Notes: generated from the letters alone by a model not told the origin. Counted from the stretch's first letter, positions 1 through 12,129 are shown. The stretch: 64,000 bases of DNA from Avena insularis (GCA_023614405.1 CM042688.1:382155331-382219330), one strand, 5' to 3'. Numbers and translations are program-made.

Positions 1-2733
1 CCTTAACTTTTTGAAAACACTAAGTTTTTGCTTGACAAAGTCCATCCCAAGGTATCTACCAATCAGAGACTGAAGATCCACTCCGGGCATCTACCAATCA
101 AAGACTGAAGATCCTTTAACCCTTGTTCATCCATAAGTTTTATTTAGAAATTGGAGTGATGAGATTCTTGAAGTTTCCATGTCTTGATGCTCAAATTGTC
201 CTTTACCAGGGACATGGCTAAGTACTTAGGTTTTACACTCTGCGGTGGTGCACTTTCCCACAAGCCTTGGTTTCCCAAGACATGATCCTTCAGTAGCTTT
301 TCCTTAGTCAAATGGACGCGCTCCAACCTATCAACCCATCTACCACCCACTGTCCAAGAGACTAAGTTCCAGCATCCTAAGATCATGGCAGAGCCCATAT
401 TACCATGTGGTTGCACTTGAAGCTTCTCAACATTTGACAACTCAATTCTCTTTGTTCCCGGGTGGCCATCCACAAGTGAGATACACAAGGTTCACGGTAC
501 CCTGGCCTTGTGTAACCACTCAACATAACCCAATCTTTCCATTCCACCCAGGTGATTCATTAACTTAGTTGTTTTGTTAAATAAAAACAAGTCCTTAGAC
601 ATAGAATATTTTTCCATAGTGTGAATATATAAACCACCCTTGTTTTCTAGTAGCTAGGCTAAGCATGGCATGGCAACTTGTCCTTAGGGAATTTCCTAGC
701 AATTCTAGCATTCTATTCTAAATAGGATTTCCCAACATTTGTTGACAAAAGTAGCATGCAAGTCCTAACAAAATATATCTAATGCAAGTATAAAATATAG
801 GTAGGGAATATTCATGAAGATATCACTTGCCTTGGTAGTGTGGAGTAGCACTCGTCACAATCACAATCACTAGCAAAATCTACACACAAAGTTGTAGCAT
901 ACAATTACACACAAATATATACAAACAAAAGTATTATGAATGCATGCATGCATGAATCTACCAAGTGATGATTTTGAAAACTTCAACCAAGCAAGTGCAT
1001 GTTTACAGAATCTAAACAAGTCACAAATATATCCAAGACAACTTAAATAACCCTAAAACAAAAATACTAAGCTAAATCTATACTTAAATGGCCTCAAACA
1101 AGTCTCTGCAATTTTAGCACATCTAATGGTTACTATATGCTAAAAAAAGGATAGGTAGAAAGGTCTTGTTTTTCTGAATCAACGGTATAAAGTTTGCAAA
1201 ATTCCAACGTGGCATTCAAAAGATATAGGCATTTGAATTTGGATCAAATTTCTGGTTTTAAATTCTATTCTCAGATCTAACCTAGCCACGCGCGTCTTAT
1301 TCTTATTCGCTGTTCTGTTCGCTGGATCGAGCTCCACACGTAGGATCTAAAGGGCAGTGCGGCTCGGATCGCGTACCTTCGGGTTTAAGTGATCTATCGT
1401 GGCGTTCGATCCAGATCTAACGGCTGCCGCACAACGCCAGATGGGCGGCGCTGCGTGGTGGCTACCTACGGCGGAACCGCGGTCAACGACGCTGCCGATG
1501 ATGATGAGAGTAAGGAAGATCGAGGTAGCTCACCGGGCTCAGGAGGTCACGGCGGCTTCGTCGTGCTGCGGTTGGTCAAGGCGCTCTGTCACGGTTGCGA
1601 TTCCTCACCGGAGTTCGCGGCGGCGTCGGCGTCGGGTGGTCGTCGGGGGCGTCGTTGGGATCACCCCAAGGCAAGTCGAGGACACGGTTAGGTTCACGGT
1701 CAAGCGAAGTAGTGAGCATGAACTAGAGGCGCGGCGGTGCGGACTTACCACTAGAGCTCGTCCGGAGTTGATGTCGCCGTCGGTGCTCGCGGTGTCAAGT
1801 GGAACCGGCGACACAGGCGTCTGAGACAGACTAGCGAGGTCGATGAATGCGCAAGATTCACCGGCAGGATAGCAAGAACAAGAGGCGGGGAACACTGGCT
1901 CACGGAATCGATCGCCGGAGAGGTTACGTCCGCGGCGGTGCAAAGCTGATTGAGGGCGACTGGTGGCGGAGTGGCGAGGTGTCTGGGGAAAAGATCGTGG
2001 AGCAGAGGATCTTATAGCCGGGGAATCGGCGAAGCGCCGGGTTTAATGCCCATTACGCCGCGCCATTACCGGCCTTCATCGCCATGGCGTGGTCGCATGG
2101 CGTCTGGGAAAACGAGGCGGCGTGGACGGGCCCGTTCGTCGGCGAGTCTTGGTGTGCGGTGGGGTTCTGTCGCTGACTCAGCGTGCGCTGGCGTGAGAGA
2201 AGAAAAGAAGATCCGGGTGGGCTTGCTTTGGCTGGATCTCTTTGGGCAGATTCGCCGCTCGGCCTTTTCTTTTCCTTAGCCTTTTCTTTTTCTAATTTCA
2301 TTTTCTGAATGAATTTGATATGAATTCAAATCCTTTTGAATTCAAACTTCTTTGGGGATTTTGCAGGGTTCTTGTGGGTTCAAATGCAGTCAAATAACCA
2401 TGTGGTCACCTTGCAAGGCTTGGTCAAGCTTGGGTCTTTGAAATAAACAGAGACTTTGTCTCTTTGCAAATATTTGAGAATAGGGTTTAGAAAATATTTC
2501 TAAATTGAAGTCTTGGGTTTAAAAGCTACTCCTAATCTTTCCAACCATGGAGGCAAGCAAACAAGTACCTAAGCATTCAAATCTCAAAGGGTGATGGCCA
2601 ATTGAGATAAAATGCCCACATGAAATCATAGCTCAAACTTACTCCAAATGATTTTTGAGAAAAACCCTATATGAATGAATGATGCAAGAATGATATGAAT
2701 GAGTTTTGAAACATGATTTTTAGGGATGTTACA
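1..2733 (-). repeat. 3' LTR of the Tekay-type element (partial)
   Basis: This matches 9411-12129 base for base over long AT-rich stretches, for example the GCATGCATGCATG tract near 940-955 and 10345-10360. It ends ...GATGTTACA at 2733, next to the polypurine tract. The missing start (equivalent to 8993-9410) lies left of the window. A GC-rich block at about 1280-2280 is where the two copies differ most, by many 1-4 base indels. Small ORFs in that block are not conserved between the two copies and are not genes. Confidence 0.93.
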
Positions 2734-2750
2734 AATCTAACCCCTTAAAA
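2734..2750 (-). other. polypurine tract
   Basis: On the minus strand the sequence TTTTAAGGGGTTAGATT lies immediately before the 3' LTR start TGTAACATCCC. This is the usual place and composition of the plus-strand primer site of an LTR retrotransposon. Confidence 0.8.
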
Positions 2751-2773
2751 TGAATCTAGCCCTCGAGATTGGA

Positions 2774-4290
2774 TTAGCTAACAAATAGGTGAGGGTGGTC
2801 TTTCCGAAGATCATCTTCTCTTTCCCATGTTGCTTCTTCTTCGGAATGATGATTCCATTGTACTTTGCAAAACTTGATAGTCTTTGTTCTTGTGACTCTT
2901 TCTATGGTCTCAAGTATCTTGACAGCTTTTCTTCATAGGTGAGATCACTTTCTAGTTGAACTTCTTCCAAAGATATGGTATCTTTCAAAGATGTTTCTTC
3001 CATTTCAGGTGACATTTCTTGAGTGGCTCACATGAAAACATTATGGATTGCTAGTAAAGATCTTTGTGATTCGATTTCATATCGACTTCTCCTTGCGACT
3101 TAAAATATTGAATGGTCCCACATATCTTGGTGCTAACTTTCCTTTGACTCCAAATCTTTTTACTCCACAGTGGTGATACTCTAAGATAAGCTCTATCCCC
3201 AACTTAAGTGACTTCTCTACGCTTAGCATCTGCGTAGCTTTTACATCTAGGTATGCTATCTTCAATCTGTCTCGACCAATTTGACCTTTTCTTGGCGTCT
3301 TTGATAAGGTCTGGTCCAAACAAACTTCTTTCTCCCACACCATTCCATAGCGGTGGGTGGTACACTTTCTTCCGTATAGAAACTCAAATGGTGCCATCCC
3401 AATACTAGATTGGTGATTGTTGTTGTAAGAGAACTGCGTAAGGGGACTTTCATCCCAACTTGCTCCATAGTCTAGGGCACATGCCCTCAACATGTCTTCA
3501 AGAATTTGATTAGTCCTTTCTGTTTGTCCATCAGTTTGAGGATGAAAAGCAGTTGAATTCCAATCTCGTTCCTAAAGATTCATGAAGTTTGTCTCCAAAA
3601 GTGAGAAGTGAACTGAGTTCCTCTATCGGACACAATACTCTTAGGTACACCGTGGAGGCATACAATTCTGCTCATGTAGATTTTGGCTAACTTTGCCTGG
3701 TATAAGTTGTCTTCTGGGTATAAAATGAGCCACTTTAGTTAGGCGATCTACTATTACCCATATGGAATCATACCGACCTGGTCCTTGGTAATCCGGTAAT
3801 GAAATCCATACCAATATTTTCCCACTTCCATTCAGGAATAGGCATTGGTTGAAGCAATCGCTGGTTTACGATGCTCGCTTTCACTCTACTACATACATCA
3901 CACAAAGCAATGTGTTGGCGATGTCCCTTTTGAGATTGTTCCACCAAAATCTTTCTTTCATATCCATGTACATTTTGGTGTTTCTGGGTGAATAGAATAT
4001 GGAGAGTTATGGGCTTCTTGCATCAGTTTCGCATTTCGGATCTTGTGGAACACAAATCGTTTCTCGTGCCATAAAGTACCTTGTTCGTCCATATGGAAAC
4101 TTTTAGCTTTCCTTGGCTAATCCTTTCCTTAATCTCTTGATTTCTTTATCCGTCTTTTGGGCTTCTTTAATCTTATCCAGCAGTGGGTTGAACATCCAAA
4201 GACATGAGATGTCCTTCGGCACAATCTCAACCTGAGTTCCTTGAATTGCTTACACAAATCATCGGCAATTCACCTTTGGTAAGACCATTT
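2774..4290 (-). pseudogene. integrase with C-terminal chromodomain (pol 3' part), frameshifted
   Basis: Minus-strand fragments give the integrase in order. An HHCC-like region (SIHP near 4000, then a CDVC-type pair near 3890) comes first. The catalytic core follows: MDFITG with the first Asp near 3800, SDRGTQF with the second Asp near 3615-3635, and the Glu in PQTDGQTERTNQILE near 3500-3535. Next is the GPF module (PRYVGPFNIL) near 3110-3140. The chromodomain lies at 2774-2929, with VQWNHHSEEEATWE as its recognisable core, and ends at a TAA at 2774-2776. In related elements this enzyme inserts the cDNA and the chromodomain steers it to particular chromatin. The frames change several times and in-frame stops occur near 3040-3080, so the copy is broken or its consensus contains errors. 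Confidence 0.9.
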
Positions 4291-4299
4291 ACAAACGCT

Positions 4300-6060
4300 T
4301 ACGACTTAGAGCATCTGCTACTACATTTGCTTTCTGGTGGTATTGCAAATTTAAGTCATAATCCTTGATAAGTTCTAGCCATCTTCTTTGTCTCATATTG
4401 ATCTCCTACGTGTGAAGATATATTTCAAACTCTTATGGTGGTGAATACTTCACAGCGTTTTCCCAAAAGGTAATGTCTCCATGTTTTGAGTGCATGGACA
4501 ACAATGTTAACTCTAAATCATGAGTAGGATAATTTACTTCATGAGTTTTGAGTTGTCTCGAGGCATAAGCCACAACTTTTCCGCCTTGCATAAATCGGCA
4601 CCTAATCCTTGATGAGAAGCATCACAATATACACGGAAATCCTTTTCCAAATCTGGTAAGCACAGGCTGTGTGACACAAGTCTCTTCTTTAGTTCTTGAA
4701 AGCTGAGTTCACATCCTTGGACCAAGCAAATTTCTTATCTTTCTTTAACAATTCCGTCATTGGTTTAGCAACCTTAGAAAAATTTTCAATGAACCTTCTG
4801 TAATAACCTGCTAAACCAAGGAAACTACGAACCTCTTTTACATTCTTAGGAGATTCCCATTCTGTCACAGCCGAAACTTTAGCAGGATCAACTGCTACAC
4901 CATCCTTTGTCATAACATGACCAAGAAATCCAACTTCCTCTAACCAAAACTCACACTTGCTGAATTTGGCATAAAGTTTATGTTCCCTTAGTTTCTCAAG
5001 TATCAAGCGTAGATGTCTTTCATGTTCTTCCTTGCTCTTGGAGTAGACTAAGATGTCATCGATGAAAACGACAACAAACTTGTCGAGAAATTCCATGAAC
5101 ACTTTGTTCATCATATTCATGAAGTATCTTTGGGCGTTGGTTAAACCAAAAGGCATCACCGTGTACTCATACAATCCATACCTTGTGGTAAATGCTGTTT
5201 TAGGTATGTCTTGCTCTCTTATCTTGAGTTGAAAATAGCCTGACCGAAGGTCAATCTTTGAGAACACACAAGCTCCTTCTAGCTGATCAAACAAGTCATT
5301 GATTCTTGGCAAAGGATATTTGTTCTTGATGGTTACCTCGTTGAGAGAACGGTAATCTATGCATAGTCTTTGAGTTCTATCTCTCTTTTCTACGAACAAA
5401 ACTGGAGCTCCCCAAGATGAAGAACTTGGCTGGATGAATCCTTTCTGCAATTGTTCTCCAAGTTGTTTCTTGAGTTCCTTAAGTTCGTCAACTGACATTT
5501 TATAAGGCCTTTTTGCCCTTGGTCCAGAACCTGGTACCAATTCTATTATAAATTCCACATCTCGATCTGGTGGCATTCCTGGTAATTCTTCCGGGAACAC
5601 ATCCGGATACTCACACACAATTGGCACCATGTCCATGCTAACCCCCTTAAGAGAATTTAGCTTACTCCCTTTTGATTTAAAATTGGACTTAAATGTTATC
5701 CTCTTACCTGCAGGGGTTGTGAGTGAAATTGTGCGATTTGCACAATCTAGTACTCCCTCATACTTAGCCATCCAATCCATTCCCAAAATTACATCCAATC
5801 CTTGGGAATTTAGGATTATTAGGTTTACTGGAAACTTATGTTTTCCGATCTCTATGACTAGATCCCGGCATCCAAGACTCACTATCATATCCCCTCCCGG
5901 AGAGCTAACTTTTATCGGACACCCAATGTTTTCAGATGCAAGCCCATTTCTTCGACAAATGCTTTAGATATGAATGAATGAGATGCACCAAAGGTCAAAG
6001 AGTACAAATGCTGAGATGGAATTGAGTCTGAACTTACCAAAGAACGGCATCGTTCTTCAT
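4300..6060 (-). pseudogene. protease, reverse transcriptase and RNase H (pol 5' part), frameshifted
   Basis: The longest open piece (4689-5888, about 399 codons) holds the end of the protease, with ILGMDWM after its active site, followed by the complete RT palm. RT motifs seen are [29 protein letters not shown] and the catalytic FIDD at 5052-5066. RNase H follows in other frames, with DASHQGLG near 4600-4620 and the terminal ADALSRK near 4300. The protease active-site region (GASHSFIS near 5970-5990) has lost its Asp-Ser/Thr-Gly reading because of a small insertion. TNA is followed by QRYF, whereas TNAPAYF or similar is usual. The product would copy element RNA into DNA. Frame breaks lie between PR and RT and after the RT connection. 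Confidence 0.93.
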
Positions 6061-7157
6061 AGACTTCCTCCACATTGATGTGGTTAACCTGTCCTTTCGA
6101 AAAGGATTGGGTTTGTTAGGTCCTTCAACGTTCTTCTCAGGGCACTCATTAGCATAATGCCCCAGCTTCTTGCATTTGAAGCATTCAACCTGACTGTTGT
6201 CCTTCTTAGGTTGACTTCCACTTCCACTTCCACTTCCACTATGGTGGCTCTTATATCCACTCTTGTGGTTCTTGTACTTATCATTGTCATGACTGCGATG
6301 ATGCTTGTTGTCATGACGGTTGTGGTTGTGGTGCTTGTTAAACTTCCCATGCTTGTGGGATCCTGAGCTGACACTATCGTCATAGTGAGATCGTTTATGA
6401 TACGATCCCGAGCTATGCTTGTCGGAGTGTTTCCTCTTTCTACTCTCAACTTGCTTCATTTTATTTTCCACAATAACAGCCTTGTCACACAGCGACTGAT
6501 AAGTTGGAACATATGCCATGTACCGCAGATTTAGCTCATCATTCAAGCCTTCCAGAAACTTTTCCTTCCTTTTGGCATCAGTGTCAACCTCATCCGGTGC
6601 ATAGCGCGCCAGATTGTTGAACTCTTCAATATATTCAGCCACGCTGTGGTGGCGCTGCTTAAGGTTGTGAAATTCCTTCTTTTTCAGGCTCATCATACCT
6701 GGTGAGATATGAGTAGTACGAAATCCATCTTCAAAGATAGCCCAAGTCACCTCATCAATAGGCGTGGTAATCTGGAAGTTGTCCCACCATGCTGCGGCTG
6801 GTCCTTCCAACAGATGTGCTGCAAACCTGACCTTTTCAGCATCTGTGCATCCTACGGTCACTAAGTCCTTGTTCACAGAACGTAGCCAATCATTGGCCAC
6901 CATGGGATCAGTCGTTCCCGAAAACTTAGCTGGCCTTAGACGCAGAAATCTGGTGAGCATATCAAAACCTGGAGGGTTGTTGTTGTTGTTATTGTTGTTG
7001 TTGTTGTTGTTGGGATTGGGGTTGTTGTTGTTGTTATTCTGGTTCTGGATGAACGTCGTCATCATTTGCATAAGGCGTGGTTCGCAAGATTCATCATTTG
7101 TTGCATTTCCGGGGTAATGTTGGGGTTGGGGTTGGTGTTTGCGCGACGGGGAGGCAT
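6034..7157 (-). pseudogene. gag (capsid/nucleocapsid) polyprotein, one early frameshift
   Basis: The start is set at the ATG at 7155-7157, because MPPRR is the usual Tekay gag beginning. A one-base shift near 7070 splits it from the long frame 6034-7071. The protein has an Asn/Pro tract encoded by TTG/TTA repeats (6976-7040), then the capsid core with RPAKFSGTTDP and AAAWWDNF, a His/Ser/Lys-rich linker, and a CCHC zinc knuckle (CFKCKKLGHYANEC) near 6130-6190. It would assemble the virus-like particle and bind element RNA. It overlaps the protease start in another frame; the last 20 or so codons are probably out of frame. Confidence 0.9.
6970..7045 (+). repeat. TTG/TTA microsatellite inside gag (poly-Asn coding)
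   Basis: This is a run of TTG/TTA trinucleotides that reads as AAC/AAT (Asn) on the coding minus strand. Length variation here would keep the gag frame and is expected between copies. Confidence 0.85.
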
Positions 7158-7375
7158 CTGTGGTTTATTCATATAGAGATAAGAATGAGATACCCTTACA
7201 TGAATTATGCACAATACATTACTCAAACAAACACATAGCAAGCAACACAAAGATAAAAGCTCAACAACAAGATAACAAAAAGTCTCAAAGTGGCAAGCCA
7301 TCCACATGTCGGATGGTCCAACAATAAGTTCATAAATAACAAGTGAGGTAAATAAAGATAACTGAGTAGTCAAAT

Positions 7376-8167
7376 CTACTCGTCGGCATCAATCTCCTCC
7401 TCGACAAAGGTAAGACCTGCGTTCTCCATTGCGGTCTTGTTCTCCTCGATGGTAGTGGTCAAAGAGTCGAGCTTGGCCTTGGGGGTCCTCTTCTGGGAAC
7501 GAAGCCTCTCAATCACCGTCTCTGCCTGCTCTAACTCAAGTCCTTGGACTGCAGTTCTCAGTCATATCACGAATCCTCTTGTTCCTATCCCGGACACGCT
7601 TCTCTTGACTCTTGAACTTACGGTCTTGGGTCTCGAACTTCGTCTCCATCTCCTTGACTATCTCGCCCTGCTTGAAGAGCTTGTCCTTCTCGGTTGCACC
7701 TGGAGCTCGTCATTACTAAGCATGACGTTGGTCCTATCGGTATCCACGTGCCTAATAAGAGTCTCTAAGTCCTGGAGGTACAGGCGTATCGGCTCTGCTG
7801 TGACCCTTGAGTCGTCCTCAAAGTCAATGGACTCGTCATCATCTCGCCTTCGAAGGCGTGGAAGTGAGTGCCTCTAACTGTCGGGAGTGACGCCCTAACA
7901 GCCGCCCTATCAGATCCTGCATGACAACCTCCATGCCTCTCTCCTATCATCGTGCATAAGCTTGAAGACGATGGCCTCCGTAGTAGGCTCGCTCAAGGCG
8001 TCTGGCTGGTTCACCTTGAAGCCCCAAAGGTCCTTCCTCTCAAACTTGGTGAGTGGGTGCACCGTAATGATAGGAAGAGGGAGATCGAGTAAAGTAGTAA
8101 GCTCTACGATACGAGGACCAAAACGGGTAGCCTGGAACTCCTCAACAGTGCTGATGGCAATAGGCAT
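7376..8167 (-). pseudogene. extra ORF2 between PBS and gag, coiled-coil protein, frameshifted
   Basis: I do not recognise the function. An ATG at 8167 opens a protein starting MPIAISTVEEFQATRFGPRI. It reads cleanly to about 7910, and then continues in alternating frames to a TAG at 7376-7378. Pieces that fit together include an acidic stretch (DESIDFEDD near 7825-7850), a long charged heptad-like region rich in Lys, Glu, Gln and Arg (KEMETKFETQDRKFKSQEK near 7620-7660) and an acidic end (FVEEEIDADE). Expected length is about 260 residues, mostly coiled coil. It lies in the same sense as gag, about 220 bp upstream of the gag start, and downstream of ORF1. At least three frame breaks are needed. 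Extra ORFs upstream of gag are known in Ogre/Tat elements but are not a standard part of Tekay elements (family knowledge). Confidence 0.72.
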
Positions 8168-8346
8168 CTATTTATAAGATTGAAAAGTTAGAACAACACA
8201 ATTTAAATTAAACAAGACAAACATTCTAGCATAACCATGGAACAAAAATCACACAAGTCATGCATACATAAATCCATTACACCAACCAAGGTAGGTATCA
8301 TTTTTGAAAATAAGGTGATAGGTGGTGGTCAACTAACGAAGTGCGC

Positions 8347-8852
8347 TTACAATCCTATCTCATTGGATCTGGTGGCTAACACAATGTTCCTAGTGGCAAT
8401 CACCCTATCTTGTTCACATGCTTCTATCACTAAGTCTATAATGTCTCCTCTTAAATATTGGTTGGTGATTTCCAACTCTTGGGTATGTTCCTTCTCTTTC
8501 TAAGTCTTTTTGGAGGTTGAGCATCTTGCACTTGACTCTAGCACTTAGTTCTTTGATAGTCTTCCAAGCTGCTTCTTTTGCTGACTCAAAGAATGTGGTG
8601 TGCATAAAAGTGTTGGTGTACATGCAAAAGCCCTTCTCTTTGTGGTTGTCTTCCTTGTTCTTGTACAAGTGAAGTTGCACCCACCAATACTCCACTCCAT
8701 CCTCCATTCTTTGGAAAGCCCTTGTACACTGCTGCACCATGCACTCCCATGGTCTCCATGAGGTCCTTGAGAATCTTGGGAAACTCAGTCTCACACTCCA
8801 AGGTCATGGTCATGAGTGGTCCTTTCTTCACGGCTTCGTTGACGGAGTTCAT
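8347..8852 (-). pseudogene. extra ORF1 just downstream of the PBS, frameshifted
   Basis: Function is not recognised. An ATG at 8852 starts MNSVNEAVKKGPLMTMTLEC. The frame shifts near 8700, where WWVQLHLYKNKEDNHKEKGF follows, and again near 8480, where an ILE/Leu-rich piece (RGDIIDLVIEACEQDR) runs to a TAA at 8347-8349. The total would be about 165 residues with a helical, charged C-terminal half. It begins 127 bp after the PBS, in the same sense as gag. Codon-like continuity across three frames, each with plausible protein composition, is the evidence that it was once one gene. It could be a separate protein or an upstream extension of a gag-like polyprotein. Confidence 0.65.
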
Positions 8853-8978
8853 CTACAAATAGAGATGAGAAGAAGAAGATTAGAAAAGTTCTGAGAAGAA
8901 TAGACAAGTGTAGAAGAAGTTAAAATTTTTCCTTAGTGGTTTCCAATCCTAGGGTCATAATCCTACAGGCAACACAGT

Positions 8979-8990
8979 GCTCTGATACCA
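8979..8990 (-). promoter_or_regulatory. primer binding site for initiator Met tRNA
   Basis: The minus strand reads TGGTATCAGAGC, complementary to the 3' end of plant tRNA-iMet. It is separated by two bases from the inner end of the 5' LTR (8993). Its position fixes the orientation and the LTR boundary. Confidence 0.93.
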
Positions 8991-8992
8991 TC

Positions 8993-11900
8993 TGTAAGAT
9001 CCCTCCTTATTAAAGGAAAAGATCCCTGTGTTTGCAATGCTAGTCCCTGGATCAATGCTAGCATCCACAGTTTAAGATGAAGTACACAGATACAAAGGTC
9101 GTTTATTACAGTCATTCCAGAGATAAAACATAGTCTTTTACAACTCATGGCCAAAGGCCTAATACAAGAGTTTGTGGAATAAGTAAATAAACATAAGTCT
9201 TCATCTTCATGTGCCACAGCAAGCATGTTGAGTGTAGACTCATGACTCCTATTCATCATCGAGTAACACGCAACATCATAAGTTACTGCCACAGAGGGTC
9301 AATACTTTGGAATAGTATTGGCAAGTGATACCTTAGTATATTTTAAGTGGACTATAATACTATATGCATTTGGCTGGAGCTTAGGCTTGCATTGCTCAAA
9401 ATAGATTTTTCCTTAACTTTTTCAAAACACTAAGTTTTTGCTTGACAAAGTCCATCCCAAGGTATCTACCAATCGTAGATGAAGATCCACTCCGGCATCT
9501 ACCAATCAAAGACTGAAGATCCTTTAACCCTTGTTCACCCATAAGTTTTATTTAGAAATTGGAGTGATGAGATTCTTGAAGTTTCCATGTCTTGATGCTC
9601 AAATTTTCCTTTACCGGACATGGCTAAGTACTTAGGTTTTACACTGCAGAGGTGGTGCACTTTCCCACAAGCCTTGGTTTCCCAAGACATGATCCTTCAG
9701 TAGCTTTTCCTTAGTCAAATGGACGCTCCAACCTATCAACCCATCTACCACCCACCGTCCAAGAGACTAAGTTCCAAAGATCCTAAGATCATGGCAGAGC
9801 CCATATTACCATGTGGTTGCACTTGAAGCTTCTCAACATTTGACAACTCAATTCTCTTTGTTCGGTGGCCATCCACAAGTGAGATACACAAGGTTCACCA
9901 GTACCCTGGCCTTGTGTAACCACTCAACATAACCCAATCTTTCCATTCCACCTGGTGATTCATTAACTTAGTTGTTTTGTTAAATAAAAACAAGTCCTTA
10001 GACTTAGAATATTTTTCCATAGTGTGAATATATAAACCACCCTTGTTTTCTAGTAGCTAGGCTAAGCATGGCATGGCAACTTGTCCTTAGGGAATTTCCT
10101 AGCAATTCTAGCATTCTATTCTAAATAGGATTTCCCAACATTTGTTGACAAAAGTAGCATGCAAGTCCTAACAAAATATATCTAATGCAAGTATAAAATA
10201 TAGGTAGGGAATATTCATGAAGATATCACTTGCCTTGGTAGTGTGGAGTAGCACTCGTCACAATCACAATCACTAGCAAAATCTACACACAAAGTTGTAG
10301 CATACAATTACACACAAATATATACAAACAAAAGTATTATGAATGCATGCATGCATGAATCTACCAAGTGATGATTTTGAAAACTTCAACCAAGCAAGTG
10401 CATGTTTACAGAATCTAAACAAGTCACAAATATATCCAAGACAACTTAAATAACCCTAAAACAAAATACTAAGCTAAATCTATACTTAAAATGGCCTCAA
10501 ACAAGTCTCTGCAATTTTAGCACATCTAATGGTTACTATATGCTAAAAAAGGATAGGTAGAAAGGTCTTGTTTTGAATCCAACGGTATAAAGTTTGCAAA
10601 ATTCAACGTGGCATTCAAAAGATATAGGCATTTGAATTTGGATCAAATTTCTGGTTTTAAATTCTATTCTCAGATCTAACCTAGCCGCGTCTTATTCTTA
10701 TTCGCTTGCGTCAAGGCTGGATCGAGCTCCACAGCCGTAGGATCTAAAGGCAGGTGCGGCTCGATCGCTGCAACCGGTTTAAGTGATCTATCGTGGCGTT
10801 CGATCCAGATCTAATCTACCTTTGCCGCCCACAGATGGGCGGCGCTACAGCAGTGGCTACCGGCGGCGAACCGTTTATGATGCAGAGAGTAAGGAAGATC
10901 GAGGAGTAGCTCACCGGGCTCAGGAGGTCACGGCGAAGCTCGTCGTACTTGCGGTTGGTCAAGGGGCGCTCTGTCACGGCTGCTATTCCTCACCGGAGTT
11001 CGTGGCGGCGTCGGGTGCGTCGGGTGGTCGTCGGGGACGTCTTTGGATCACCCAAGGCAAGTCGAGACACGGTTAGGTTCACGGTCAAGGCGAAGTAGTG
11101 AGCATGAACTAGGAGGCGCGGCGGTCGGACTTACCACTAGAGCTTCGGAGTTGATGTCGCCGTCGGTGCTCGCGGTGTCAAGTGGAACGGCGACACAGGC
11201 GTCTGGGACAGACATTAGCGAGGTCGATGAATGCGCAAGGATTCACCGGCAGGATAGCAAGAACGAGGCGGAGGAACACCGGGCTCACCGGAATCGATCG
11301 CGGAGAGGTTCTGTCGGCGGTGCAAAGCTGATTGAGGCGCCTGGTGGCGGAGTGGCGAGGTGTCCGGGGAAAAAGATCGTGGAGCAGAGGATCTTATAGC
11401 GGAATCGGCAGGAAGCGCCGGGTTTAATGCCCATTTACGCGCGCCATTACCGGCCTTCACTTGCCGCGGCGACGTGGTCGCGGCGATGCAGGAAAACGAG
11501 GCGGCGTGGACCGGGCCGTTCGTCGCGAGGTCTTGATGTGTGCGGTGGGTCACTGTCAAGCAAAGGCTATCTGGCGTGAGAGAAGAAAAAGAAGATCCCG
11601 GGTGGGCTTGCTGGGCTGGATCTGCTGCTGGGCCAGATTCTGGCCGCTCGGCCCTTTTCTTTTCCTTAGCCTTTTTCTTTTTCTAATTTCATTTTCTGGA
11701 ATGAATTTGATATGAATTCAAATCCTTTTGAATTCAAACTTCTTTGGGGATTTTTGCAGGGTTCTTGTGGGTTCAAATGCAGTCAAATAACCATGTGGTC
11801 ACCTTGCAAGGCTTGGTCAAGCTTGGGTCTTTGAAATAAACAGAGACTTTGTCTCTTTGCAAATATTTGAGAATAGGGTTTAGAAAATATTTCTAAATTG

Positions 11901-12129
11901 AAGTCTTGGGTTTAAAAGCTACTCCTAATCTTTCCAACCATGGAGGCAAGCAAACAAGTACCTAAGCATTCAAATCTCAAAGGGTGATGGCCAATTGAGA
12001 TAAAATGCCCACATGAAATCATAGCTCAAACTTCTGTCTCCAAATGATTTTTGAGAAAAACCCTATATGAATGAATGATGCAAGAATGATATGAATGAGT
12101 TTTGAAACATGATTTTTAGGGATGTTACA
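8993..12129 (-). repeat. 5' LTR of the Tekay-type element (complete, 3137 bp)
   Basis: On the minus strand it runs from TGTAACATCCC (12129) to GGATCTTACA (8993), so it has the usual TG...CA ends. The inner boundary is confirmed by the PBS. The outer boundary is the switch to 47-bp satellite sequence at 12130. It should carry the element promoter and polyadenylation signals, but I could not place a convincing TATA box. Confidence 0.94.

Larger units (their letters stand above)
1..12129 (-). mobile_element. Ty3/gypsy chromovirus (Tekay-type) LTR retrotransposon, 3' LTR cut by window edge
   Basis: Read on the minus strand, the order is 5' LTR (8993-12129), PBS, two extra ORFs, gag, protease, RT, RNase H, integrase, chromodomain, polypurine tract and 3' LTR (1-2733). 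Order RT-RH-IN defines Ty3/gypsy. The chromodomain after the integrase GPF module and a gag beginning MPPRR place it with the Tekay/Del chromoviruses (family knowledge). The LTR is 3137 bp and the internal region 6259 bp, so the full element would be about 12.5 kb, of which roughly 418 bp lie outside the window. All coding frames contain small frameshifts, so it could not move autonomously as written. The LTR right end abuts satellite sequence, so the element inserted into the satellite array. The two LTRs match closely in AT-rich parts, which suggests a fairly recent insertion. Confidence 0.95.

Noticed and set aside
1280..2300. Several GC-rich open frames of 80-140 codons on both strands of the LTR (also 10780-11720).
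   Set aside because: Frames are not conserved between the two LTR copies and overlap on both strands.
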